From contig NZ_AOHZ01000044.1 of NCBI RefSeq assembly GCF_000337215.1, forward strand, positions 2,746 through 66,745: a stretch of 64,000 nucleotides of DNA, written 5' to 3'. This document shows, in pieces, positions 26,100 to 34,378 of the stretch. Position 1 is the stretch's first letter, and every line of letters begins with the position of its first letter. A program made the translations under genes and the position numbers. Under the pieces are notes generated by a model. That model was not told where the DNA came from. It was given only the letters and a program-made list of their open reading frames with translations, and ran no database searches. Origin of the DNA: Natronolimnohabitans innermongolicus JCM 12255 (GTDB lineage Archaea > Halobacteriota > Halobacteria > Halobacteriales > Natrialbaceae).

Positions 26100-27878
26100 T
26101 CAAAGCCCCATCGCTCGGCCGCCAGCCCAGGCTGATCGGGCACGCTGCGCGGCGACGCGCTCGCAACCGGAGTTTCGGCGGCGGACGGCGGCCGAATTCC
26201 AGCGCGTCGCGGCGGTTGGGTGTCGAACCGTCTCGACGTCCGGTCGGCGACGACGCCGACCGCGTCGCCGAGCAACGACGAGAACGAGACTCCCGGAGAC
26301 GCCGACGATCCCGAGAGGGACGCCGAAGCCGGCCATCGAATCGTCGTCGCTCGCGTCTGCGACGTCGATCCGCTCGAGTCGATCGTCGCCTTCGGGCGCG
26401 GCGCCGTCGGCGATGGCGTCGAGGTCGTCGACCGACGGGGCGCGAACGATCGTCACCGTCTCGCCGTCGCGCTCGAGGAAGTAGGCGCCGGGGAACTCGT
26501 CGTCGATCACGTACGTATCCCGTCGATCGTCGACGGCCTCGGCGTCGTGGATCTCGAGCAGGTCGAGGTAGCCGGTGGCGAACTCCTGGGCGCCCTCGCT
26601 CGAGCGCCACTCGGTCTCCCAGACGTAGCCGGTATCGTCGGTCGTCGATTCGGTGCCGTCCGCGGCGTCGGCGTTTACGTACGTGACCAGTTCGTCGCCG
26701 GCCCAGTCGTCCGTGTACGGCTGGTCGTAGTCGTACATCGTCTCGTCGTCGGTCTCGAGGACGGCGTCGTCTTCGATGACGGCCGGCGTCGTCGAGTCGG
26801 AGAGGTCGCCGGCGAACATGCCGACCATCGCCGTCTCGCCGGCGGTCTCCGTGCGCACCTCGCCGTCGACCTCGAGGGGCCGCCAGGCGTCGTCCGAGCG
26901 ATCCTCGAGATCGATCTCGACCGGGTCGCGGTCGTCCTGGTGGATGATCGTCGACGCGCTCGCGGGCGGGTCGTCGTAGGCCGCGTTCACCGCGTCCCAG
27001 CCGTCCTCGGCCTCGAGGAGGTGGTCGACGTAGGCCGGGCCGTCGCTGTAGGGCTGGTAAAGCGCGAGGTAGATCCCCCAGTTGAGGTCGGATTGACCGC
27101 CGAAGCCTGTCTCGGCGTCGGGGAGACACGACCACTCCTCGCTACAGCGTTCTCCGTACTCGGTGTCGATCCACACTGCATCGCCCTCGACGAGCCCGTT
27201 TTCGGCGGCCTCATCGTCGATCGTGGCCCGGTCGAACCGCGTCAGGTCGAAGTGTTGATTCTGTAGCGCGTGGGCGAGTTCGTGGCCCAGAACGACCTCG
27301 TCGACCTCAGGTTCGTCGGGGTTCTCCGAGACGAGGACGATGCGGTCCTCGACGGGTTCGTAGTAGCCCTCGACAGTGCCGCCGTACATCGACTCGAGTT
27401 CGTCGTCGGCGGGCGTCTCGTTGTCGACCATAAACAGCGCCTCGTAGGTCACGTCCTGTTTGAGCCGTTCGTCGCCCGTCGGCGCGACGAACGCGTCGTC
27501 GTGGTCCTGCTGGAACTCCTCGCGGGAGATGACGTCGACCGGAACGTCGTCCTCGAAGGTCAGATCGCGAATCTCCTCGACGCGAGCCATCGACCGGTAG
27601 ACGACCGACTCGAGGTCGTCGTCCTCGAGTGCGGCGGTCTCGGCGTCGTCGACTGCGAGTTCGTCGTCGTACCAGTAGCCGTTGACGTAACCGACGGTGC
27701 CCTCGGTCGTCGGCTCGTCCGGTCGGTCAGCGGCGTCGTCTCCCGACTCCGGGGTCGCGTCGTCGGAGCCGTCGGCGAACAGCGCCGGCCCGGCACCGAC
27801 CGTGACCGCGACCAGTGCGAACCCGACGATAGCGACGGCCACGACGACTAACTGCGTTCGCGTCAGTGAAATCCTCAT
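26100..27878 (-). CDS. Hvo_1808-family surface protein with HExxH motif and C-terminal anchor
   Basis: Protein of 592 residues, paralogue of the downstream lipoprotein. N-terminal signal/anchor (LVVVAVAIVGFALVAVTVGAG), acidic spacer, then the domain with LGHELAHALQNQHFDLTRF (HExxH) and NGLVEGDAVWIDTEY. The C-terminus has a membrane segment (VPLGIVGVSGSLVLVVARRRGRRRRR) followed by about 50 Arg-rich residues that look like read-through. The true protein may end just after the anchor, so a lost stop codon is possible. Probably a membrane-bound extracellular metalloprotease-like protein. Confidence 0.85.
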   Translation of the reverse strand: MRISLTRTQLVVVAVAIVGFALVAVTVGAGPALFADGSDDATPESGDDAADRPDEPTTEGTVGYVNGYWYDDELAVDDAETAALEDDDLESVVYRSMARVEEIRDLTFEDDVPVDVISREEFQQDHDDAFVAPTGDERLKQDVTYEALFMVDNETPADDELESMYGGTVEGYYEPVEDRIVLVSENPDEPEVDEVVLGHELAHALQNQHFDLTRFDRATIDDEAAENGLVEGDAVWIDTEYGERCSEEWSCLPDAETGFGGQSDLNWGIYLALYQPYSDGPAYVDHLLEAEDGWDAVNAAYDDPPASASTIIHQDDRDPVEIDLEDRSDDAWRPLEVDGEVRTETAGETAMVGMFAGDLSDSTTPAVIEDDAVLETDDETMYDYDQPYTDDWAGDELVTYVNADAADGTESTTDDTGYVWETEWRSSEGAQEFATGYLDLLEIHDAEAVDDRRDTYVIDDEFPGAYFLERDGETVTIVRAPSVDDLDAIADGAAPEGDDRLERIDVADASDDDSMAGFGVPLGIVGVSGSLVLVVARRRGRRRRRPDVETVRHPTAATRWNSAAVRRRNSGCERVAAQRARSAWAGGRAMGL

Positions 27879-28025
27879 CTGGTCTGATAATTCCCCATAC
27901 GGAGGCGAGTGTAAAAAGACCGCTGATCGAACGGTCAGCCGTCGAGCGGCGTTCGGTTCGACTCGACCGACGTATCATCGGCCCAACTGAAAGACGTTTA
28001 TGCGATCGCCGCCGTAGCAGCCGAT

Positions 28026-28601
28026 ATGCACCTCGAGCCAGCGCGTACGGCTGTCGTGGTCGTGGACATGCAAAACGGCTTCTGCCATCCCGACGGCTCG
28101 CTGTACGCCCCGGGAAGCGAGACCGTCATCGAGCCGATCGCGGAACTCGTCGAACGGGCCCGAGAAGCCGGAGCGCAGATCGTCTACACGCGCGACGTCC
28201 ACCCGCCCGAACAGTTCGAGGACGCCCACTACTACGACGAGTTCGAGCAGTGGGGCGAACACGTCCTTGAGGACTCCTGGGACGCCGAGATCGTCGACGA
28301 ACTGGCCGTCGCTGACGCCGACCACGTCGTCGAAAAGCACACCTACGACGCCTTCTACAATACGGAACTCGAGGGCTGGCTGAACGCCCGCGGAATCGAC
28401 GACCTCGCGATCTGTGGCACGCTCGCGAACGTCTGCGTGCTCCACACCGGCGGCAGCGCCGGCCTGCGTGACTTCCGGCCGCTCATGGTCGAAGACTGCA
28501 TCGGCTCGATCGAAGACGAGCACAAGGAGTACGCCGTCGAGCACGCCGGCTGGCTGTTCGGCGAAGTCGTCGACAGCGACGACCTCGAGTTCGACGGGTG
28601 A
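28026..28601 (+). CDS. Isochorismatase-family cysteine hydrolase, nicotinamidase-like
   Basis: Protein of 191 residues with the cysteine hydrolase triad: Asp in VVVVDMQNGF, Lys in VVEKHTYDAFYNTELEGWL, and the nucleophile Cys in GTLANVCVLHT. Metal-ligand region DVHPPEQFEDAHYYDEF resembles nicotinamidases, and the neighbouring nicotinate phosphoribosyltransferase supports deamidation of nicotinamide to nicotinate. TATA-like TTTATG about 30 nt before the ATG. Other amide substrates are possible within the family. Confidence 0.88.
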   Translation: MHLEPARTAVVVVDMQNGFCHPDGSLYAPGSETVIEPIAELVERAREAGAQIVYTRDVHPPEQFEDAHYYDEFEQWGEHVLEDSWDAEIVDELAVADADHVVEKHTYDAFYNTELEGWLNARGIDDLAICGTLANVCVLHTGGSAGLRDFRPLMVEDCIGSIEDEHKEYAVEHAGWLFGEVVDSDDLEFDG

Positions 28602-28719
28602 GTGCGGGCGCGAACGCGAGCGTTTTCAATGCGTCGCTCCCAAGGGCCGGTATGATATCTCCGTTGAACACTCGGTCGAACCGACTCGAGCGCGCGACGC
28701 TACCGGCGGGTGAGACGGC

Positions 28720-28881
28720 GTGAACGAGCGACGACTGCAGTCGATGTACGTCGTCGGCATCGTTCTGAACGCGGTCGCGCTCGTCTACGCGCTACAGGAC
28801 GGCTCGCCGCTGTTCGCGGCGACGTTCGGTTTCGTCATGGTGTATCTCGGGATCAGATTCTGGATGGTCTCGTCGTCTTAA
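28720..28881 (+). CDS. Small two-helix membrane protein (53 aa)
   Basis: Starts at GTG 28720 (VNERRLQSMYVVGIVLNAVA) and has two hydrophobic stretches, the second GFVMVYLGIRFWMV. Codon usage fits the genome. It is too short for usual gene calls, and function is unknown. It is followed 55 bp later by another short membrane protein gene on the same strand. Confidence 0.55.
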   Translation: MNERRLQSMYVVGIVLNAVALVYALQDGSPLFAATFGFVMVYLGIRFWMVSSS

Positions 28882-28936
28882 CGGTCGACCAATTACAGGC
28901 GAGTACGTATCGGCCGTGGGCGGAAACGAGCGATCG

Positions 28937-29131
28937 ATGCTCGAGTCAGTCCCTCCATACGTCGAGACGGCGATCTACGGCTACTTCGTTCTCGTCGCGG
29001 CGATCGGCTGTTACCTCCACGGCCGGTACTGGCTCGCCGCCCGCCGAACTCGAGGGCGCGACCGAGACCAGCCCGCCGCAGCGAACGTGAGTGCCGAAGA
29101 ACGTACCGACCGTCCGCGGACCGACGGCTGA
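28937..29131 (+). CDS. Small single-helix membrane protein
   Basis: Protein of 64 residues (71 if the GTG at 28916 is used). One membrane helix (TAIYGYFVLVAAIGCYLHG) followed by a charged tail (RYWLAARRTRGRDRDQ). The TGA stop is the first three bases of an inverted-repeat element (29129-29212), so the end of this protein may have been set by insertion of that element. Function unknown. Confidence 0.55.
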   Translation: MLESVPPYVETAIYGYFVLVAAIGCYLHGRYWLAARRTRGRDRDQPAAANVSAEERTDRPRTDG

Positions 29132-29212
29132 TACGGACTGCTGTAAGTCATTGACGGAGCGACCGCAGGAGGGCGCGTGGTCGCCCCGGTAAATCGTTAC
29201 AGCAGACCGTAT
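29129..29212. repeat. Dispersed inverted-repeat element, copy 1
   Basis: Arms ATACGGACTGCTGTAA (29131-29146) and TTACAGCAGACCGTAT (29197-29212) are 16 bp with one mismatch, separated by 50 bp without coding signal. A related element lies at 50872-50956. Both begin with TGATACGG where the TGA is the stop codon of the preceding gene. Confidence 0.7.
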
Positions 29213-29245
29213 GAGACGGTTCGATAGCTCCGGTCCTCGTCCTCG

Positions 29246-29734
29246 TTACTGCTGTGAGCGAAAGATCCGATAGGCACCCTGCCCGGTCGCGACCTCCTTC
29301 GTCTCGCCGTTCGGCGCCGTGCTCTCGACCGTGATCTCGGTGACGCCGACGCTTCGGCCGACGCGGACGACGTCGGCCGTCGCGACCAGATCGTCTGTCG
29401 CCGGTCGCAGGTAGTTGACGTTCAGGTTGATCGTCGCGATGCGCACGTCGAACGGATCGTCCATTTCGGTCCGGAGCACCAGCCCGCCGACCGTGTCGAT
29501 CAGCGTCGCCGCGATGCCGCCGTGGAGGTCGTTGCGGTGATCCTCGGGCGCGGTCGGCCGCGCGTTGCTCAACTTTTCGTCGTAGGGGATCGACATCGAC
29601 ATCGTCCCGTCGCCGACGTTTTCGACCGTCGTCCCGATCCAGGAGAGAAACTCTTGGTGATTGTCGATGAAGTACTGTAACAGCTCCTCGAGGTCGTCGA
29701 ACGCCTCGAGATTCGCTCGGATATCGTCGGACAT
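29246..29734 (-). CDS. PaaI-family hotdog thioesterase
   Basis: Hotdog-fold thioesterase of 162 residues. The family core is the segment HRNDLHGGIAATLIDTVGGL, where the HGG(I)-x(n)-D motif holds the oxyanion turn and catalytic Asp on the long hot-dog helix, followed by NVNYLRPATDDLVATADVVRVGRSVGV. Hydrolyses acyl-CoA esters, substrate unknown. The ATG at 29734 gives the natural start; the frame upstream to 29830 is unlikely. Confidence 0.88.
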   Translation of the reverse strand: MSDDIRANLEAFDDLEELLQYFIDNHQEFLSWIGTTVENVGDGTMSMSIPYDEKLSNARPTAPEDHRNDLHGGIAATLIDTVGGLVLRTEMDDPFDVRIATINLNVNYLRPATDDLVATADVVRVGRSVGVTEITVESTAPNGETKEVATGQGAYRIFRSQQ

Positions 29735-29904
29735 GTCACCCCCTCGCAGAGGGACGTTCTTTACGGCACCGTTTCTCGACCCGCCCGTTGTCGACGGTTG
29801 TTTTCGCTTCGCATCGACGGTCGGTCGCAAGCCCAGGGGCTATCCGCTGGCCGACTTCACTCGAGGCAGAGAGACCGCTTTCCAGCGGGTGATGCTCCCA
29901 ATCC

Positions 29905-29988
29905 ATGACCGACGACGGACCCGAGTACGAGACCGACTTTCGCGCCGCTCCCGACGAGTACGAAATCGGCCGCGGCGAAGAGGGTGTC
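29905..29988 (+). pseudogene. Truncated duplicate of the start of the DUF4385 gene
   Basis: About 84 bp nearly identical (three or four base changes, mostly silent) to the first 28 codons of the gene at 30102, beginning with the same MTDDGPEYETDF. After codon 28 the frame enters unrelated sequence carrying a dispersed repeat, yet stays open to a TGA at 30103-30105 that overlaps the ATG of the intact gene. It is thus either debris or an accidental upstream ORF of 66 codons translated before the intact gene. Confidence 0.8.
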
Positions 29989-30034
29989 TTGCAACCACCT
30001 TTTTCCGTTCGGGTTCGCTTCGCTCACCCCTCAC

Positions 30035-30058
30035 GCAAAAATCTGGACCAAAAAGGCT
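30035..30058 (-). repeat. Dispersed T-rich repeat, copy 1
   Basis: Minus-strand AGCCTTTTTGGTCCAGATTT followed by TTGC. Nearly the same sequence occurs at 36648-36671 and, more diverged, at 54530-54552. Here it sits inside the 113 bp that separate the duplicated DUF4385 gene starts. Confidence 0.7.
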
Positions 30059-30101
30059 GCCTCGCGCCGATGGCGCTCGGCAGCGGTGACCAACCGAACC
30101 C

Positions 30102-30545
30102 ATGACCGACGACGGACCCGAGTACGAGACCGACTTTCGCACCGCTCCCGACGAATACGAAATCGGCCGCGGCGAAGAGGGCGTATTTAAAATCGAACCG
30201 TACAAGAGCGAACTGCTCCCGCTGTGGTCCTACAGCGACGAAGATGCGGCCCACGAGTCCGCCGACGCGATCTACGAACGCTACGAGCAGTATCGAGACG
30301 ACGGTGAGTTTCCGGGAATGGACATGGCCCGGAAGTACCTCCAGATGGGCTACACGCGGGCGATGCGCTACGCGAAGTACCCCGGCGGGCGGAAGTACGA
30401 CGACGACGGCGACGAACGCGAGCCGGAACGGTGGGCCGATCCGGAAAAGCGAGCGGCAGCGCTCGTCTTCGAGGCGTACTGGAAACGCGTCCGCGAGGAC
30501 GAGGCCTACCAGCGGGCGAAGGAACGACATCGAGAGCGCAAGTGA
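30102..30545 (+). CDS. DUF4385-family protein
   Basis: Protein of 147 residues, predicted soluble and helical, rich in Tyr, Arg and Glu (YKSELLPLWSYSDEDAAH, MDMARKYLQMGYTRAMRYAK, then YWKRVREDEAYQRAKERH). This matches the DUF4385 family found in bacteria, archaea and phages; function unknown. Its first 28 codons are duplicated 197 bp upstream, and its ATG overlaps the stop of the frame of that duplicate. Confidence 0.85.
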   Translation: MTDDGPEYETDFRTAPDEYEIGRGEEGVFKIEPYKSELLPLWSYSDEDAAHESADAIYERYEQYRDDGEFPGMDMARKYLQMGYTRAMRYAKYPGGRKYDDDGDEREPERWADPEKRAAALVFEAYWKRVREDEAYQRAKERHRERK

Positions 30546-30651
30546 AGTACCTCGGGGACAAGCCCCGAGGCACTCTCGCTGTAACTCTGTAGATCGACCG
30601 AGGCTGCGCGTCAAACGTGGGTCGCCGTCGCTCGAGAACGACTCTCGTCGC

Positions 30652-31563
30652 TCACTCGCCGGGTGACCGGTCGATTCGAACTCGAACCCGCTGACCGACG
30701 TCGAACTCGCGATCCGGACAGATCAGCTTCGCCCCGAAGTCGGCGTCTCGAGCGCAAAACAGCGAGAGTCCCGTAATCGGCTCGCGGTTTGCCGCCACTG
30801 TGACGTCGTCCCACGCGACGTTGCGTCCCGTCGCGGTACCGACGCGGTCGCCGTTGAGGGTGATCGACGTCGGCGCGGAATCGGTTGCTCGAGGCTCGTC
30901 GGCCGTGGCCGTTCGCGTGGCTCGCCGGAGAACGCCGCCGCCGTCGTAGTGTGGAAGCCCGCCGTCGAGGACGCCGCCGCCGTCCGCTCGGACGCCGACG
31001 AACGTCTCGCCCGGGTCCGGGTGGGTCGGCGCGTCGAGGACGGCGTAGGTGTCGCCGGTCGCGACGACGGTGCCGGTGCCGTCCCACTCGAGGGCTTGCA
31101 GTTCGGTCCCCACCTCGAGCGGGAGCGACCCCGACGCCCGGTGGAGGTTCTGGTCGGGTCGCCGGAACCCGACGTGGAGGTGGTTGTCGACCCACGGCGC
31201 GAAAAAGCCCGCGCGGACGAGCGTCCCCAGCGAGTCGCCGCGCTCGACGCGCCGGCCCGCTTCGACCTCGGGTTCGACGTGGAGCACGCGCGCGACGAGC
31301 CCCTCGAGTGCGGCGGGACCGGTACACTCGAGCAGAATCAGGTGGTCGTGCTCGGGCGCGTAGGGTTTCGGCGGCGCCCTGACGGCGCGGGTCTCGAGGA
31401 CGGTCCCTGAGACGGGACTCGGCGCGACGGCCGTTCGCCCGTCGCGAAGCGTCCCCGGGTACAGATCGACCGCACAACCGTCGTCGTGGGCGGGATACGG
31501 CGAGTTGTACAGGGAGAATCGCCGATACTGCGACAGCAACGACTCGGTGAGCGTGACGGCCAT
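30652..31563 (-). CDS. M23-peptidase-like (LytM fold) protein, unknown role
   Basis: Protein of 303 residues. AHDDGCAVDLYPG near residue 26 and NHLHVGFRRPDQNLH near residue 125 resemble the HxxxxxxD and HxH zinc-binding motifs of M23/LytM domains, with AVAPSPVSGTVLETRAV and HDHLILLECTG matching the intervening beta strands. The C-terminal part is a separate beta-rich domain (TSITLNGDRVGTATGRNVAWDDV). No signal peptide is visible, so it is probably cytoplasmic, which is odd for a peptidoglycan-hydrolase fold in an archaeon. Confidence 0.6.
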   Translation of the reverse strand: MAVTLTESLLSQYRRFSLYNSPYPAHDDGCAVDLYPGTLRDGRTAVAPSPVSGTVLETRAVRAPPKPYAPEHDHLILLECTGPAALEGLVARVLHVEPEVEAGRRVERGDSLGTLVRAGFFAPWVDNHLHVGFRRPDQNLHRASGSLPLEVGTELQALEWDGTGTVVATGDTYAVLDAPTHPDPGETFVGVRADGGGVLDGGLPHYDGGGVLRRATRTATADEPRATDSAPTSITLNGDRVGTATGRNVAWDDVTVAANREPITGLSLFCARDADFGAKLICPDREFDVGQRVRVRIDRSPGE

Positions 31564-31624
31564 CGATGGTCGGTCCCGACTGCGCAGCGAGAACGTTTAG
31601 GTTCGTCGGGACGAACGCCGGATG

Positions 31625-32344
31625 ATGCGAATTCTGCGCGGCCGCGCGGAGACGATCGACGCCGATCGCGGGGGGAGTCGTCGCCTCCTCGAGATCGCCG
31701 GCGGCGGCGAGTCGGCGGTCCGCGTCTGGTCGCCCCACCGCCAGCTCGCCTTCGGTCGCCGGGACGCGCGACTCGAGGGGTACGACTGCGCCCGCGAGGC
31801 CGCACGTGAGTTGGGTTTCCCGCCCGTCGAGCGACGCGTCGGCGGTCGGGCCGTCGCCTACGACGGCGAGACGACGGTCGCGTTCGCCCGCGCCGACCCC
31901 GTCGCGGACTTTCGGCGAGGGACCGACGAGCGATACGAGCGACTGACGACGGACGTCGAACGCGCGCTCGAGAGGCTGGGTCTCGAGCGAATCGAACGCG
32001 GCGAACCCGACCGCTCGTTCTGTCCCGGCGCGCACTCGCTGTCGGCGGTCGACGGCGCCGGTCGACGGCGGAAGATCGTCGGCATCGCCCAGCGCGTCCG
32101 AAGCGACGCCGCCCTCGCCTCGGGGATTCTCCTGGTCGACAGCGCCGACGAGCTTGCGAGCGTCCTCGAGGACGTGTACGGGGCGCTCGACGTTCCCTTC
32201 GATCCCGCGTCGGTCGGCACCGTCGCGTCCGGCGGCGGCCCGTCCGATCCGGCTACCGTCCGGGCGACGCTGGAGGCTGCGCTCGTCGGTGACGACGCCG
32301 CGAGCGCGACGATCGAGTCCGTCGACGACGGCGTCGACCCCTGA
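31625..32344 (+). CDS. Lipoate-protein ligase A-like (biotin/lipoate ligase fold)
   Basis: Protein of 239 residues. LAFGRRDARLEGYDCAREAARELGFPPVERRVGGRAVAYDGETTVAFA matches the LplA/LipB fold: the RRVGGRAVAYD segment corresponds to the RRxSGGGAVxHD ligand-binding loop, and RKIVGIAQRVRSDAALASGILLVD corresponds to the KI-x-G-xAQRR-catalytic lysine motif. It would attach lipoyl groups to 2-oxoacid dehydrogenases or the glycine cleavage H protein. ATGs at 31622 and 31625 are adjacent. Confidence 0.85.
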   Translation: MRILRGRAETIDADRGGSRRLLEIAGGGESAVRVWSPHRQLAFGRRDARLEGYDCAREAARELGFPPVERRVGGRAVAYDGETTVAFARADPVADFRRGTDERYERLTTDVERALERLGLERIERGEPDRSFCPGAHSLSAVDGAGRRRKIVGIAQRVRSDAALASGILLVDSADELASVLEDVYGALDVPFDPASVGTVASGGGPSDPATVRATLEAALVGDDAASATIESVDDGVDP

Positions 32345-32477
32345 CGGCGACGGCAGTCGTCCAGAGACGAACTGCGGTGACCGCCGAATCCGCGACCGAA
32401 TGCGGGAAGGTTTTTCGGCGCGGTCACCGGGAATGGTGTATGAACGCTCGAGTGCACCCGAGCGCGGAGGCGGACCG

Positions 32478-32966
32478 ATGACGTCGACGACGGGTCCCCG
32501 ATGGACGACGTTGCTCGAGGACGCGGCGGCGATCGCCGACGAGTACCGAGACAGCGGCTGGGACGTCGTCGTGCTGGAACCCGAGGCCGTCACGCCGGTC
32601 GAAGACGAGGCGCGAACCGGATTCGACGTTCGAGTCTCGACGGCGGAGTACGACCTTGTCGCCGACCTCATCGACGACGGTCCCGTCACGGTTACTGCGG
32701 CCGACGTCTACTATCGGCCGCCCGACGCCGACGACGGCCGACGGGTCGCCCTCGCGGTCGAGCGCGACGAGGAGACGGAAACGGCCGTCTTCGTTCCGCT
32801 TGCATACGACCTCGAGGAGTCGCGGTCGCTGTTCGAGACGGCGCTGCTGGACGAAGAGTTGCTGGTACACGTCCTGACCGACGAGACCGACGGCTGGGTC
32901 TCTTTTTCCCACGACGATCCGTCGCTCTTTCTCGAGGAATCCGATATCCGCCGGTGGGACCGGTAG
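32478..32966 (+). CDS. Haloarchaeal protein of unknown function
   Basis: Protein of 162 residues, acidic, soluble, with no signal or membrane segment. It starts MTSTTGPRWTTLLEDAAAIA and has an alternating alpha/beta pattern (WDVVVLEPEAVTPV, YDLVADLIDDGPVTVTAADV, then TAVFVPLAYDLEESRSLFE). It follows the lipoate ligase gene on the same strand with a 133-bp gap. I recognise it only as a conserved-looking haloarchaeal type of protein. Confidence 0.75.
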   Translation: MTSTTGPRWTTLLEDAAAIADEYRDSGWDVVVLEPEAVTPVEDEARTGFDVRVSTAEYDLVADLIDDGPVTVTAADVYYRPPDADDGRRVALAVERDEETETAVFVPLAYDLEESRSLFETALLDEELLVHVLTDETDGWVSFSHDDPSLFLEESDIRRWDR

Positions 32967-33058
32967 CGAACGGTCGCTGCTACCGCACCGTCGCTACCGT
33001 TCGACCGCTGCTACCGCACCGTCGCTACCACCGGCCGTCGTTCAGGGGTCGCGTCCCC

Positions 33059-34027
33059 TCAACACGAGTCGAACTCGAACTGGCCGTTGAGCGCCATCGA
33101 ATGCCCGTCGTAGTAGGCGTAGAGGTTCTGCGGCGCGGTGTACTGCCCGCCGTAGTGACCGACCGGCCCGTTCGTATCGATGATAGTGTCGGCGTGATCG
33201 TCCGTGAAGTGGAAGTTGTCGCGCTCGTAGACCGTTTCGCCGTCGAGCCGATAGCGGACGATTCCGTCCGCGTTCGCCTCGCCGTCGGTGATCGTGTTCA
33301 CGCACACGTAGTACTCGAACTCGTACCAGACGCCGGGTTCGATCTCGGGGGCGCCCAGCGCGTACTCCTCGCCCTCGAGCAGGTGGTCGTGATCGCCCCA
33401 GCCCGGGTGGTCCACGTGGTACGTGTTCGACAGGAGGTGGAACGGACCGTCGGGGTCGGTTCCACGGTTGGTCACGTACAGTCGGTTGCTCCAGCCGTTG
33501 GTGCCGGTCGTCTCGGTACCGCCGGCGCTCCCGACCCCTCTCGAGATTGCACAGTTCCAGAGCCGGCAGGTCGAGAGGTCTTGGCCGTCCATCGTCCATC
33601 CGGAGTCCAGTGCGAAACGCACGCGCCCGTTGAGTTCGAACAGCCCGTCGTCGAAGTCGTAGTGGGTGCTCACGCCCCAGTTGTCGCCGTCGGCGATTCG
33701 AAGCTGCAGGGCCTGCTCGCCGGACGCCGTCGGACTCGAGACCATCGTGAGGTTCTCGGGGGAACCGTTCGACCGACGGTAGACGTCGCGCCAGTCGTCG
33801 TAGTCGTCGTAATCGAGGTGAACGATGCTGTCTGGTCGCTCGCACGCTGCGGCCGCCGTATCGCTTCCGAAGCCGACCGTGCCGAGCAATCCGCCGGCAC
33901 CCACGAGCCCGCTCAACTGGAGCGTCCGACGTCGGGTCATCTCGGTTTCGGCCTGCGTCGCAGTCGTCTCGCGGCCACCGTCGTGTTCAGCCGTCCGCTG
34001 TTCCGTATCGTTAGTATTCGAATCCAT
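33059..34027 (-). CDS. Tat-secreted polysaccharide lyase-like protein (PL14/PL20 jelly-roll)
   Basis: Protein of 322 residues. N-terminal Tat signal (TRRRTLQLSGLVGAGGLLG) after a 30-residue acidic leader. The mature part is a beta jelly roll like alginate/glucuronan lyases: GLFELNGRVRFALDSGWTM (front strand), GVWYEFEYYVCVNTI, ADGIVRYRLDGETVYERDN and a C-terminal GPVGHYGGQYTAPQNLYAYY. Likely cleaves an acidic polysaccharide outside the cell. The ATG at 34027 follows an AT-rich promoter region; the longer frame is not credible. Confidence 0.75.
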   Translation of the reverse strand: MDSNTNDTEQRTAEHDGGRETTATQAETEMTRRRTLQLSGLVGAGGLLGTVGFGSDTAAAACERPDSIVHLDYDDYDDWRDVYRRSNGSPENLTMVSSPTASGEQALQLRIADGDNWGVSTHYDFDDGLFELNGRVRFALDSGWTMDGQDLSTCRLWNCAISRGVGSAGGTETTGTNGWSNRLYVTNRGTDPDGPFHLLSNTYHVDHPGWGDHDHLLEGEEYALGAPEIEPGVWYEFEYYVCVNTITDGEANADGIVRYRLDGETVYERDNFHFTDDHADTIIDTNGPVGHYGGQYTAPQNLYAYYDGHSMALNGQFEFDSC

Positions 34028-34378
34028 CCAGCTTGCTGTTGGTGTGTTATTCCTAATTGTATCGATGTAGATACCAGTAATATGACCTGTGTAGCGTCCA
34101 AACGTGGACAGTTGTCCAGCGTGAAAGTAATTTATTTTTGCCATTACGCACCGCCAATCGGTGACGACCGGCACCGTTCCGCAACGCTCGAGACGGACGA
34201 CGTGTCGTCGACGCTCGAGCGAATTGCGAGCGGCTATGACCGCAAAAGACACCTCCTGGGAGACGGTAACCGACAACCTACCCCGCAGAATCGTCCGTTC
34301 GTTCGTGTACAACAGTCGACAGGCGATCCGTTATCGAGTCACTCGACATCGACTCGGGTCACTCGACACCGGTCTCCG
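34028..34378. promoter_or_regulatory. Regulatory gap upstream of the lyase gene, with palindromes
   Basis: No gene. An AT-rich stretch just upstream of the lyase start serves as promoter. At 34105-34118 lies the perfect palindrome TGGACA-GT-TGTCCA, preceded by an overlapping GTCC-AAAC-GTGGAC. These are candidate operator sites about 75-90 bp before the start. The remainder (34150-34378) shows nothing recognisable. Confidence 0.5.
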
